Source of the DNA: Proteles cristata cristata
Taxonomy: Eukaryota; Chordata; Mammalia; Carnivora; Hyaenidae
Assembly: GCA_017311185.1 (NCBI GenBank)
Contig: JAESUZ010003287.1
Location: forward strand, 310,001-374,000
DNA: 64,000 nt
Direction of reading: 5' to 3'
Of this stretch, positions 35,306-47,457 are shown piece by piece; within the stretch, counting starts at the first letter, position 1, and each line of letters begins with the position of its first letter. The translations under genes and the position numbers were made by a program. Under the pieces are notes generated by a model that did no database searches, was not told the DNA's origin, and saw nothing but the letters and a program-made list of their open reading frames with translations.

Positions 35306-37369
35306 ACCTGCCTCCTGAGTCCCCAGGCTGCTGACCTTTTAGAGGACTCCCCGGGCCTGGCGGGTCCTCCCGTGGGGCAGAGGACAGGGTCAGAGGCAGC
35401 CCTGCTACTGTCTGTGGTTCCCCCACAGGCATCCGAAGCCCCTCCCTGCACCAGCTCGTTGGAGAAGCCGGCGTGGAAATGACGCGTCTCCCCCCTGCTC
35501 ACATCCCAGTAAGTGTGGGGGAGGCGGGCGGAGCAGTCACGAGGTCACATTTCCCTGGAGACGTCCCTGGGCAGGAGGAAGGGGAGGGACTTTGGTGGGT
35601 AGTTGTGTCCCCTGCACGGTTGCAGGTGACGGGGCCAGCGGGGGTCAGGGGACTGTTTTGGGGGCTCCCTACGCTCAGGCCGCTGCACGGTGTGTCCCGT
35701 GGAGTCACGCAGCATCCTGTGAGGCGAGGCCCGCTAGCCGGTCGTTCATCGGGACTGGGCCCCCTGACGCAGATTCCGGTTTGCTGGGGCCTGGGGCCTG
35801 GGGCCTGGGACTGTGGGAGAAGGGACCCCACCAACGGGTATTTTCAGCCTGGCTGACTGGCCAAGGCCAAGGGCCTTGTTGCTTTGACCTCTGGGGAAAG
35901 GGCAGCTCACTAGGAGCGGGGAGTGAGATTTGCAGCCTGAGCCCAGGGTCTGCCACTCGGTGCTCTGCTGACCCAGGGCGGCTCGTGCTTCCCAGGCCGG
36001 CCGACGCCCCCCGGGCCTCAGGTCCTCATCTGGAGGACAAGGGTCTCAAAACCAAGGCCCTGGATGGCCACGGGGCAGGGGTTGGGGTGGGTGCCCGAAC
36101 CCCCGAGGATCTCTGAGACCCTCTTGGTCGTGACTGTAGGCCAGAAAAGCATGTTCTCAAGTGCTGTTGCCTTGTTTGGAGAATGGTGAACGCGGTTCAG
36201 TTTGTTTCAGGGTCTCAGGTCGCTTTAAAGCGGGGAGGGCAAAGCTGCTGTTTGTCCAGAGAGTGCGTGTCAGCAAAGCCTTGAGAAAACCTTGCCTAAC
36301 GCCCTTGGGTCCCCTGCGTGGAGCGGTGACTGTGGACACCTCCGGAGGGGGGAGTGGGAAGGGGAGGGGCTGTGGGCGCCTGGCGGTGCGGGGTGCCTGC
36401 CACATGCGTGGGACTACGCAGTAGCCCCGGACGGTTCAGGATGGGCTTCATGCCCTCAGCCCTGCCCCTTCCGCTCCTTCCCAGGGGTGGGACCCGGCGC
36501 AGGTCTTCCCTCTGCGACTCTGGGCAAGTGAACCCTGGCCCTCGGGTTCCTCCTCTGCACAGAAGAGCCTGCCTGTCCCCCGTGACTGACTGTGCGTGCC
36601 TGGTGCCCACTCACGGACGGGTCATTCCTTTCCCAGGAGGGAGTGTAGTGCAGCGTCCGGGCGCCGAGGTTCACATCGCGCTCCACCCACCAGGGCCCCC
36701 CTCCCCCCTTCTCGGAGGCTGAGCTTACCTCACTTACTGCAGGACTCTGTGAGCCAGCATGACTGTGTGCCTAGAGGTGCCCTAGTCATTTTAACGTCTC
36801 GTCACTGTTGTCCTGATGTTTTCCAGAAAGACGTGTCACAGACTCACCGAAGTGAGACTGCAGATACCTTTGCCCACAAAGTCCCAGTCATGCACGACAA
36901 GAATTCATACCCTTGGTGCACTTACTGTGATGCACCGGGCACCGTTCTCAGCCTGCACTGCGATGCAAGGTGCCAATTACATGTTTCTTTATCCTGACGG
37001 TGTGCGCGTCCACGTCACAGGCGCCCCCCAGACCTGGGCTCTGGGGTAGATGTGCCCGTACGGAGGACTAAGGCACAGGGTGGGCCAGGCCCTGTCAGCC
37101 TCAGCCCTGTTGGCACTTTGGACTGGGCCATTCTTTGTGGTGGTGGGGGGGCTGTCCCGGGCCTCCTGGGGTGTCCAATAGCGTCCCCGGCCTCCACCCA
37201 GTAGATGCCAGGAGCTCCCTGCAGACAGCCCAGTGTCTCTCCAGACCTTGCCAGATGTCTTCTGCACGTGAGGCAAAGTCACCCCGATCTGAGAACCACT
37301 GAATCACATCAAAGGAGCTGTACAGCCCTTAGCAGCTCCTTCCTCTCCTGGAGTGAACATTCCCTTATT
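35306..37369. other. Intergenic, no gene seen
   Basis: G+C-moderate sequence downstream of ZNF787 with no identifiable repeat or exon. The open frames here lack recognisable domains. Confidence 0.5.
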
Positions 37370-37590
37370 CTTTTTTTTTTTTTTTAATTTTTTAATCTTT
37401 ATTTATTTTTGAGAGACAGAACATGGTGGGGGAGGGGCAAAGAGAGAGAGGGAGACACAGAATACGAAGCAGGCTCCAGGCTCTGAGCTGTCAGCACAGA
37501 GCCCAACATGGGGCTTGAACTCACGAACAGGGAGATCGTGACCTGAGCCAAAGTCGGATGCTTAACCGACTGAACCCCCCAGGCACCCCC
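37370..37590 (-). mobile_element. Felid CanSINE
   Basis: Full copy with head end 'ccaggcacccc'. Confidence 0.9.
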
Positions 37591-37990
37591 TCACTCCTCA
37601 AGCTTAAAAGCCCAGAGTGAACCAGTTTAAACACATCTGTGGCCAGTTTGGGTTTGAGGGGCTTCCAGTTTCTGAACCTTTCTTTAGCATTGACTCAAGA
37701 GAATACATTCTCGCCAAGCACGACACGTATTAGCCCCCCAAACAAAGAAAAGGTAAGTGAGAGGGGACAGATGAGTTAATGAGATGGTGGGAGCCTGTTC
37801 AGAGTGGAGGTACATGTGTATCAAATTCAAGGTGTACCCTCTAAATGTCTTACCATGTGTCAATTTTACCTTAAAGCTGGAAAAGTTTTGTTTCTTTTTA
37901 AGGGGGGATTAAGGTTTTAGGAATCCCCTATCAGTAACATTTGTGTCCTTTTCATGATCTTGAACCAGAATTTTATTTCACTTTTAAGAA

Positions 37991-38214
37991 AGGTTTGTTT
38001 GTTTGTTTGTTTGTTTGTTTATTTTGAGAGAGAGCGAGTGAGTGGAGGAGGAGGGGGAGAGAGGGGGGAGGGGGGGAGAGGGAGAGAGAATCCCAAGCAG
38101 GCTCCTCACTGTCCGTGCAGAGCCTGATGCGGGTCTCCATCTCACGACATGAGATCATGACCTGAGATAAAATCAAGAGTCAGACGCTTAAGCCACGGAT
38201 CCACCCGGGTGCCC
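37991..38214 (-). mobile_element. CanSINE with (TTTG)n tail
   Basis: The tail side carries a run of gtttg units. The body is of an older subfamily. Confidence 0.8.
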
Positions 38215-39484
38215 AGGCCCACAATTTTAAGTTGGGACATATCACATGAAAACACATGGATTTCTTGCTTTTCGGAGAAGTTCTGGCCACACCAGGCATC
38301 TTGTTGCTGGAGACGGTTGGCTGGGGCACTGACATGTGCGTTCGTGTGCGTAGGACGCTCATCTGTCCACCCCAAGCCCAGGACCCCGAAGTAGGGCTTT
38401 ATGATGTGCAGACCCGATATGTCTTGGGCTTCCTTTTCAGACAGTAGAGTTGGTTCTGGAGGCCAGAGATTTTTGGCTCCGGGATCAAATGTGCATTTGA
38501 AGTGGGGAAGGTGGTGGTGGCCCACGAGGCCAGGACTCTGCCAGTGCTTCAGGTCAAAACATGATATCCCCAACCGCCCCCAAGAACTTGTTGCAAAGCA
38601 GGTTCCCGGGAAGGCTCTGTCCCCTGCATTCAGATTCTGTAAGTCACGGCTGGGGTCTCAGAATCTGCCTGTTAATGAGCGTTTTGGGCTGTTTTGGCAG
38701 CTGCTGTAGTGCGGAAGCTGCTGCCCGAGTCAAGTTGGACATTCCCCACTGGGAAGGAGCGCTTGCTCTGTGTTTGGGCCCGCGTGAGCTTTGACGGGCA
38801 TACGGACGTGGAGGGGCACTGCTGGTCAGGCAGGGGCCTGGGACCTGTCCCCAGGGGTTCTCATGCAGTGTGTCTGCAACAGGGCTTGATGGCCCACATG
38901 TCGAACCAGCCCCAGAATCCTGGCCAAGCTGGTGGCCGGTGCTGGAAACACATCAGCTTCCACAAGACTGGGCGCGGGACCTGTGCTTTCATGCCTTGCT
39001 GTGCCACTTACCCATTTGTCCACGCACACGTGTATTCACTCAGCCCCTCGCTTCTCCAGCAAGTACTTATGGGATGCTGCCAGGCATTGCTTTGGGTGCT
39101 CGGATAAAAGAGAGATGCATGTTCACTTCTCATCATCTTATCGTGTCGTCCTCATGGTGAGCCCATGCTGCAGCCCTTCACCCACTGCGAAGATGGGGAA
39201 ATCGAGGGCATGAGAATTTGGACAGCTGCGGCGCTTCGATCTCGTGAGCGCACAGTGGTTATGGATCCACAGGTCTTGTTTGCTACCATGTGTCTGGTGC
39301 CCGCTGTGGTGCCAGCCTGACTTCTCTGCCTCACTTAACCCAGTCCTCACAAAGGCCTGGGTGGTGGGCGCCACTCCTCCCCTGTTGGCAACGGAACTGC
39401 TACCAGGTCGTGGTCTATAAAGTTGTAGAACTGAGATCTGAACTCAAAGCCCCAAACCTCACAGTCCTTCAACTATGTCCATGT

Positions 39485-39575
39485 CTACCTCCTCCTTCTT
39501 GTTTATTGAGCTCTTACTATGTGTCTGAGACCCTGCCAAGCACTGGGGATGCATTGGTGAACATGACAGGCACAT
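39485..39575 (+). repeat. MIR/L2-like fragment
   Basis: 'ttgagctcttactatgtgtc' and 'ccaagcactggggatgcatt' are typical ancient mammalian repeat text. Confidence 0.5.
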
Positions 39576-40668
39576 TTGGACCCCTGGAGCTACCTGCTGG
39601 TGTGTGTGTGTGTGTTTGGGTGGGGTCAGGGAGTGACACACGGGTGAGGATTGATGTGGAGAAGGTCCTGGGGTGGGGGGAGTGGGACAGGCGTTTGTCT
39701 GGAGAGGCAGGGTCTCAAGGGGTGGAAGCCAGTCACGGGGTGACTGTCCAACCCCCTTCCCACCATGAATGCTTTTATCTGAGAATATGTATTCCACGTC
39801 TCCCCACATGACTGTTAAGTGAACACGTATTAAGCTGAGCACAGATGGTGAGCTGTAGTTCAACAACAGACCACAAGAGAAACTGAAATGGAGAAGTTTA
39901 TTACTTGCAGGTCCAGGAGGAAGTACACCACATGTCTCAAGGGGAGGTCCAGGCAGAGTGCAGACAGAGGCAGAATGCGGGGCACATGCCTTTTTTGGGG
40001 TGTGTTGGGTGGAGTGCCCTTGGGTTCCCAGGCTAGGGCTGGAATGGCCAATTCAAACCAAAAGAGTGGGGTTTTGGTGAGCCCCATAGGGGTGTCACCC
40101 AAGGAGTGTGTAAGCTCTGGAAGCAGGGGAGACGGGCTCACAAGAGTGTTTGGGTGAGTCGCCAGGAACCTGCCTTTGCTTGTGACTCGAGGGCGTGTGC
40201 TCAAAGAAGAGGTGGGTGTCAGTTTCCACAGTCCACCTGGCCACGTAGAAGGGACGTCAAGGCAGCGATTCTGTGGAGTAACTTAGCTAAGCTCTGGACA
40301 CCACCTTTCCCAAAGTGCGCCCTGGGGAATGTAGGTTCCAGGGACTGTTGGTGAGGTGTTTGGAGAAAACAGGATCCTGTGTTCCAGTGACTTGGGAAAA
40401 TGTATCTGGATTTTTTTTTTTTTTTAACACATAGAACAGTTCTGGGCTCATGGTAGGTGCTGAGTCAAGATTTTGATCAGTGAATAAACCATAAAACAAG
40501 GTTTTCTTTCTTTGTTTCCCTTCAGGAGCCTTTTAATTGCAGGGGTGGGGGCGAAGGGAAAGTTATAACATGTGGTATTTCCTGAACTTGTTTGATCATG
40601 AAACTTGGCACTAACAGAGCATCTTGGGGGCTGGTGTGCTCCAAGCCATCCTTACAGAAGTGAATGGT

Positions 40669-40669
<1 letters not shown>

Positions 40670-40720
<51 letters not shown>

Positions 40721-40840
40721 CTCTGGGTGCATGTGCACACACATGTATGTGTGTCCCTGTGTGTCTTTGTAGTTCTGCATGTCTGTGTCTTTGTGTGTAT
40801 GTATCATTGTATGTGCATGTGTGTCTGTGTCTGTATGTGT

Positions 40841-40871
<31 letters not shown>

Positions 40872-40872
40872 C
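40670..40872. repeat. Compound (TG)n microsatellite
   Basis: A pure GT run (about 40672-40718) is followed by a degenerate stretch and a second GT run (about 40845-40872). Confidence 0.9.
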
Positions 40873-41124
40873 TGTGTATCATACATCTACTCACCTTTTC
40901 TCTTCCATTTCCCTCCCAGAGAGGTTATGGATGGGGAGGGGACTGTTTCTGGCCCCATCGACTTTGCCTTCTCTCCTGCCTTGAGAGAGAAAAAAAGTCT
41001 ATCCACAAACCCGCTACCTTCTCATGCCTCGGCCAGATCCTTCAGCACCACGGACAGAGCCCCAGCGCGGCGCCCGGGGCTTGGAGACCAGCTTAACGCA
41101 CAGCCGGCAACTTCAACTTCGTGA

Positions 41125-41220
41125 GGAGGTACTCTCCCCATTTTACAGGTAAGCAAAGAGGCTCAGGAGAGGTTTTCCCCAGGCCATCCCACCTAGTAAG
41201 TAGCAGAGCTTTAAAGCCCA
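41125..41220 (+). repeat. MIR-like fragment
   Basis: 'ccccattttacaggtaagca' followed by 'agtagcagagctttaaa'. It is short and diverged. Confidence 0.45.
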
Positions 41221-41489
41221 AATCGAATACCTGTACTCACAGTGGTCTCTGCTTCACGCAATGCTTGTGAACTGGATGTAGCCCCTCAGCTAGCACGGCA
41301 AAAAGGCTGTCTCGACATGGCTGCTGGGGGCCAAGCCCAGGGAATTTGGGTCAGGAGTTGATATGTGATCACAAATAAGATCTTAACAAAAAGGAGATAC
41401 TTGGAAGAAAACTACCAAGTTTCTTTTATCTCAATCCCCAGGTTTCGTATTCCTTTTCCTACACTATCCTTTTTTAAAAAAATGTTTTA

Positions 41490-41713
41490 GGGGCGCCTGG
41501 GTGGCTTAGTCGGTTAAGCGTCCGACTTTCGCTTAGGTCATGATCTCGCGGTTCATGGGTTCGAGCCCCGCATCGGGCTCTGTGCTGACTGCCAGCTCAG
41601 AGCCTGAAGCCTGTTCCAGTCTGTGACTCCCTCTCTCTCTGACCCTCCCCTGCTCACACTGTCTCTCTCTCTCCTAGAAATAAATAAAACATTTAAAAAA
41701 ATAAAAAATAAAT
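41490..41713 (+). mobile_element. Felid CanSINE (pair, left member)
   Basis: Near-consensus copy inserted into the tail of the inverted SINE that follows. Confidence 0.9.
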
Positions 41714-41915
41714 AAATAAATGTTTTATTTATTTTTGAGAGAGAGAGACAGCATGAGCGGGGGAGGGTCAGAGAGAGAGACACAGACTCTGAAACAGGCT
41801 CCAGGCTCTGAACTGTCAGCACAGAGTCTGACGCGGGGCCTGAACCCACGAACTGCGAGATCATGACCTGAGCCGAAGTTGGTCGCTCAACCAGCTGAGC
41901 CACCCAGGTACCCCC
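41714..41915 (-). mobile_element. Felid CanSINE (pair, right member)
   Basis: Its own target duplication, ctacactatcc / ctacattatcc, encloses both SINEs (about 41459 and 41916). Confidence 0.88.
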
Positions 41916-42484
41916 CTACATTATCCTTTGAGAGACTCCATGAATAAAATCTTAAATAAATATTTTATAAAAATAACTTCTCAAATGGGAGTACATCATG
42001 CATACCATTCTACCACTTGCTGGGTATGGGTATGTATGTATGTATGTATGTTTCTATCATCTGTGTGTCTGTCTAGTCTTGTATCTGTATGACTGTGTGT
42101 CTATGTATGTGCCTGTTACTACCTGCCTACCTGCCTGTGTATCCAAGATTGTTCCAGAGAGACCCATGTACATCATCTTACTCCTTTTAATATTTTCAAA
42201 GCATTTCATTGTGCATATAGCATTTTATTGTCCAGTCTCTGTCAGATGCACACTAAAACTGTTTCTCATCTTCTGCTATGATAACAACGCTCCAGGAAAA
42301 CTCATCCTCTCCTGGCATGATGGGGAATGTGCATCTGAATTCTGACAGACACAACTGTCAAATACAACCTCTCCCCAGAAGTTAGACTGATTGTGTCCCC
42401 AACAGTGTACAAAGTGACTTTCTGCCTACCCTCCCCAGTGAGGGGACACATGAGTGAGGTTTTCAATGGTTGTTATCTAAGAGA

Positions 42485-42690
42485 ATCTTGGGAGATACAA
42501 TTTAATGTGCACCTACTATGTGTCTGGGGCTTCATAGATCTCTTCTTGCTTAATGTTCACGCTAACACTAGGAATTAGGAACTATTTCCTCCATTTGGCA
42601 GAGGGAGAAGCCGCCTCAGAGAGGTGATGCAACACATCCAAAAATGTCCAAGGAGGCACAGTAACACCGGGCTTCAGTCATGTTCTGCCA
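42485..42690 (+). repeat. MIR-like ancient SINE
   Basis: 'tgcacctactatgtgtctgg', then 'cctcagagaggtgatgcaac', in MIR order. Confidence 0.5.
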
Positions 42691-43111
42691 CACACCACAG
42701 ACATGGCTAGATTTTGTTAAGTGAAGCCACTGGCTCAGGATCTGGTGATGTACTGATATATTATTACTCCCACTAGGATGGAAATGCTGCCCAGAACTCC
42801 ATCTAGTTTGTCAGCTTCTTCTGCCCTTCCTCCCATGTCCTGGACCTTGGAGGCTCCTGCCTGTCCTTAGCTGCATTCATTGCTATAGATAAATCCAGAA
42901 CAATTTAGCAATAGCCTTCTACGATGCAGAAATGCAACCTGGCAAGGCAGGTGTTCCTATTCTGGACCTTCCTAGGGTCCTCTAGGAAAATGCTCATCTC
43001 TGCTGTCACTGTCTGGATTCTTGAGAACAGCACAGTGTCTGTGAAATCATTAAAAGATCGCTCCAGGGTGAAGAGCAGTAAAGGATATGATATGTCATAT
43101 TTAAATGCATG

Positions 43112-43250
43112 GGTTTGGGTTCGTGAGCTCGAGCCCCACATCAGGCCCCGTGCTGACAGCTCAGAGCCTGGAGCTGCTTTGGATTCTGTGTCTCTCTCTG
43201 CTCCTCCCTCACTCACACTCTGTCTCTCAAAAACGTTAACAAATTAAAAT
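43112..43250 (+). mobile_element. CanSINE, 5'-truncated
   Basis: It starts at the middle of the consensus (ttcgtgagctcgagccccac). The flanks share 'aatgcatgggttt', so it was truncated at insertion. Confidence 0.78.
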
Positions 43251-43431
43251 AAATTCAATGCATGGGTTTGAGTTAGAGAGACCGTGGTATTTTTTGTTTA
43301 CTTATTGAGATAAAATGGACACAACACAAAATCAAGCATTTTTCTAAAATTGGCAAAATCGTTATTTAACCAAAAATTTAGCAAAATATCCTAGACCATA
43401 TTAGTTTTACTTTATAAAAAAGTGTAAATTA

Positions 43432-43567
43432 GCCCCACGTCAGGCTCTGTGCTGACAGCTCGGAGCCTGGAGCCAGCTTTGGATTCTCTGTTTTCTTCTC
43501 ACTCTGCCCCTCCCCCTCTCATGCTCTGTCTCTATCAAAAAAATAAACATTAAAATTTTTTTAAAAA
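43432..43567 (+). mobile_element. CanSINE, 5'-truncated
   Basis: A second truncated copy flanked by aaaaaagtgtaaat / aaaaaagtataaat. Confidence 0.78.
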
Positions 43568-43589
43568 AGTATAAATGATCTTATCACAA

Positions 43590-43720
43590 ACTCATATATC
43601 CTAATCATCTCCCAGAGGCCCCACCTCCTAATACCGTCACGTTGGGATTAGGGTTTCAACACAGGAATTTGGTGTTGGGGCGGGGGGAGACACAGACATT
43701 CAGTTCATAACAGTTGCAGA
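43590..43720 (-). mobile_element. ERVL-MaLR (MLT1-like) LTR fragment
   Basis: The opposite end of the same LTR family, antisense ('ggccccacctcctaataccg', 'cattcagttcataacag'). Confidence 0.6.
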
Positions 43721-43756
43721 AGAAGATTTGTTAAAAAAAAAAAATTAGCTTTCTGG

Positions 43757-43967
43757 GGGTGTCTGGGTGGCTTAGTTGGTTAGGTGTCTGACTTCAGCTC
43801 AGGTCATGATCTCACAGTTAATGAGTTCGAGCCCCGCGTCGGGCTCTGTGCTGACAGCTCGGAGCCTGGAGCTGCTTCAGATTCTGTGTCTCCCTCTCTC
43901 TGACCCTCCCCCACTCACATTCTGTCTCTCTCAAAAATGAAGAAGCATTAAAAATTTTTTTAAAAAT
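43757..43967 (+). mobile_element. Felid CanSINE
   Basis: Full copy; flanks share a tagctttctg / tagttttctg duplication. Confidence 0.88.
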
Positions 43968-44139
43968 AGTTTTCTGAGTTTTTATCTCTCCCCACCCTTC
44001 AATTTTTGATCATGGTCATGACCTGTGGCAAAAAGGTGAAGAAAAGCCATTTGACTGACAGGTCTTTCCAGTCTATGGAAAGTTTGAGTTGGTTTTCACT
44101 AAGCCTTTAAGAACTCTGCAATCAGACTCTTTCCTTTTT

Positions 44140-44765
44140 TTTTTTTTTTTAAGTAGACTATCTTTTCAGGGCAGCTCTGGGTTCACAGAATGCTGAGTGG
44201 AAGGTATACAGATTTTCCACATACCGCCTGACCCACCCGTGCACAGCCTCCCCCACTATCCACACCCTCCACCAAAGTGATGCATTTGTTAACCATTGAT
44301 GAACCTGTACCAACACATCATTATCATCCAAAGCCTACAGGTTACATTAGGGTTCGTTCTCTGTGTCATATGTTCTATTGATTTGGACAAGTGTACACTG
44401 TATCTATCATTCCAGTATCATACGGAGTAATATCACTGCCCTAACGCCCGCCTGTTCATCCCTCTCCCCTCCCCCCGCCCTATGGCAAGCAGTGGTATTT
44501 TCATTGTCTCCGTAGTTTTGTCTTTTCTGGAATGTCACATGGTTGGAATCATACGGCTCGTACCCTTTTCAGATTGGCTTCTTTCACTTTGTAATGTGCA
44601 CTTAATATTCCTCCGTGTCGTGGCTTGATAGCTCGTTTCTTTTCAGTGCTGAATAATATTTCATGATCTTGCAAGACCACAGTGTGTTTATCCATTTACC
44701 TCCTGAAGAGCATCTTGATTGCTCCCAGGTTTTGGCAACTACGGATAATGCAGCGACCCTCTTGG
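44140..44765 (-). mobile_element. Old L1M 3'-end fragment
   Basis: Reverse-oriented, diverged L1 3' sequence ('agtgctgaataatatttcat', 'ggaatcatacggctcg') follows a T-rich run. It is intergenic between ZNF787 and NLRP5. Confidence 0.72.
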
Positions 44766-44769
44766 GTGC

Positions 44770-46155
44770 CCGGTTACACAGACGCCCCTCTCAGATGGAA
44801 GGAACTGGAAGTGGCGGTACCCTCAGCACTGCATACTGATATGGGATTGCCTGTAAATCAGTCTGACCCGCCGGGCTGCAGGGAAAGCCACCGAGGATTC
44901 TTCTTCTGAGGGAGGTTTCTGGCTTAATGCAGAGCGTGCTCCTCAGGCAAGGGCGATTTTGCACCCCCCACCCGCACCCCCCAAGGACATCTGGCAGTGT
45001 CTGGAGGCAGGGGGTTCCCATGTTAGTGGGCAGAAGCCAGGGAGACTCCTTGACATCCTGTCTTGCACGGATCCTCCCCCACAACAGCGCTAACAGGGCT
45101 GTTACAGGAAAACCTCACAACTGGGAGGCGTGGGCACTTCTTTCCGCAGGTTTGGCTTAGAAAGATAAGGCTGGTGCTCTGCTACCATCTAGTGCGCATC
45201 TGGGGAAGTTCAGGGGAACTGTGGCGCCACAGAAAGGCAGGCTAGGAATCCTGACCTGAAGCCCCTATCCCTGCGACACCCAGAAACGATTCCATGGGTG
45301 GCCAGTTCCAGGTCTGGTTAACTCAGAAGCACCGGGAGGCTGTGGGGAGTGACTGTGGGGTACACACGGGCATGAGGGAGGTTTTGGGAAGATGAACCGT
45401 TCTGTATATTTTGATGAAGGCTATCCAACTGTTTGTCAAAACTGAGAACCACTCACTAAACGGAGGGAAATTTTTACTGAATGTAAATCATATCCCAAAG
45501 CCAGGTTTAAAAAATACAAACAGTGCAGAAGAAAAGTGGCCTTCTCAGGCTCCAAAGTCAACAACGGCTGGCCTGCTCTTGTTAACATGCCACTGTCTGA
45601 TTCTTTGTAGGATGTTTGAGTGGACATTTGCAGCTTGTACTGGTCTCCCTGCTAGAATATCAGAGACAGTAGGGACCTTGCTGGCCTTGTGTGCTGCTGA
45701 ACAGTCAGCCCTGGCCTAGCGGCCAGCACATAGGGACTGGGCATTTCCAGGAATAGTCACCACTTCATCTCCCCCACTTGGAACTTGGAATCAAATAAGA
45801 AACCAGGAGTTAGATATAGATCACAGTGTCACTTCCAACACTCAAAACTCCATTTGTTGAATGGCTTGTACTTGCAGATTACTAACACTTTGCCTTAATC
45901 AGAGTCCTCCAGCCCCTGGAAACTCGCTACACAGAACAGGAAAGCCGAGGACAGGCTGCTTGAAAGGAGTGCCTAGAGGGGCTGAGCCACACAGGCCCGG
46001 TGTCTTCCCTTCGGCCTTACCAACTAGACAACTTCTTCTCTACCCTTGGAGACGGCTGGGAGCACGGGGAGGAGCAAGATAGAAGCTGCCCTTTCCAACA
46101 CAGAAGTGAGTTGAGAGTGGCTTCCCCTAGAGCCTAGAGCAGAGCATTGGACAGA
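44770..46155. other. Intergenic, no gene seen
   Basis: No exon of either neighbouring gene and no recognisable repeat apart from diverged stretches. Confidence 0.45.
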
Positions 46156-46159
46156 CTAT

Positions 46160-46620
46160 AATGTGGCCCCATGTTCATTCATCCCGATGTTCATGTCCTC
46201 GTGGGATCTCCTCCCCTTGAGTGTGAGGACTCGTGACTTAGAGCCAAATAGAATACAGCAAAGCTGGTGGGACCTCACTTCTGTGGTAACATGAAACAAT
46301 AAGTCTGTTTTGCAGAGAGACCCCTTGCTAGCTTTGAAGCAGCAGCCTTCCGTGTGGAGGGGGTGATATGGAAGTATGTGGGAATGCTCCCTGGCTGACA
46401 ACCAGCAGGAAAGAGCCTGAGGCCCTCCATCCATCAGCCTGCAAACACACTAGCACTTCTGGGAACCGCTTGAGTTTGGAAGAGTTTCCTTCCCCAGTTG
46501 AGTCCCAGGTGAGACCACAGCCCCATCAGACACATTCATCGTGGCTTCGTGATACGCTGTGGAGACCATGTGTTTTAAGCTGCTAAGTTTGTGACAATAC
46601 TGTGGACTGTCATAGATAAC
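46160..46620 (+). mobile_element. Old LTR fragment, MaLR-like (family uncertain)
   Basis: 'aatagaatacagcaaagctg' early and 'gtgttttaagctgctaagtt' late are typical of an old mammalian LTR/MaLR unit on the plus strand. The family assignment is tentative. Confidence 0.45.
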
Positions 46621-46694
46621 ACAGGTAGGTACTTAATAAATATTTGTGGAATGAATGTTCTAGCTGCCGGGGAGCTTTTCCAAAATTCTTCTCA

Positions 46695-46850
46695 AACTGA
46701 CCATAAGAGGCAGGTAGCATTTTCCTTATCTTACGGATAAGGGAACAAAGGCCGATGGAGGTTGACATTTGTCTAGTGTCACTGAGCAGAGCCAGGATTT
46801 CAATACAGATCTGAATAAGAAAAGCTGTTGCCTTCACTCTGATCTTCCTT
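46695..46850 (+). repeat. MIR-like fragment
   Basis: 'gaggcaggtagcattttcct' followed by 'gagccaggatttcaatacag'. Diverged. Confidence 0.45.
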
Positions 46851-47245
46851 TTTGGGCAGGAATTTTCCAAAGCGGGACATATGTACTCTTCAGGGGGAGG
46901 CAGGGACAAGCAGTACTCAGGAAACTCCATTAAACACAGAAGGCAGGCATTAGGTATTTTTTAGCTATATATAACATGATATTCTTTAAAAAGACCAAAA
47001 GAGTGATGCTTTATTAGTATTTAACAAAAGCGTTAGGGGTACTGCCTCACTGGGTCTGTAGGTCAGATGGTCACATGTCCCACGTGGGAGAATAGTATTC
47101 TGAAGACTGAGGTATCTCCAGTTTAGAAGGTATCACTGTGACAACACTCTCCCATTCATATCCTATAAACCATGTCCCACTGGCCCAATGTACAGCATGA
47201 TGTAATGTGAACACTCCCAGAACATGTGTTTAAAAAGTATTCCTG

Positions 47246-47444
47246 GGGTACCTGGGTGGCTCATTCAGTTGAGCATCCGACTCTTGATTTTGGCTCAGGT
47301 CATAATCCCAGGGTCATGGGATTGAGCCCCACATCGGGCTCTGTGCCGACAGTGCAGAGGCTGCTTGGGAATCTTTCTCTGTTCCTCTCTCTCTGCCCCT
47401 CCACCACTCATGTGCACTCTCTAAATGAAAAATAAACATTTAAG
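47246..47444 (+). mobile_element. CanSINE
   Basis: Full copy with the perfect duplication aaaagtattcctg (47233-47245 and 47445-47457). Confidence 0.9.
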
Positions 47445-47457
47445 AAAAGTATTCCTG

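Larger units (their letters stand above)
38215..41489. other. Intergenic, MIR/L2 pieces, one possible LTR and a CA repeat
   Basis: Besides the MIR-like pieces and the GT microsatellite, about 39.87-40.31 kb has an LTR-like look (a reversed AATAAA in 'agtttattac' near one end). I could not match it to a family, so it is not called. Confidence 0.4.

Noticed and set aside
39870..40310. A possible LTR
   Set aside because: It looks LTR-like in places but I could not match it to a named family or find terminal duplications.
40624..41124. Cys/Val-rich frames over the GT repeats
   Set aside because: Direct translation of a dinucleotide microsatellite.
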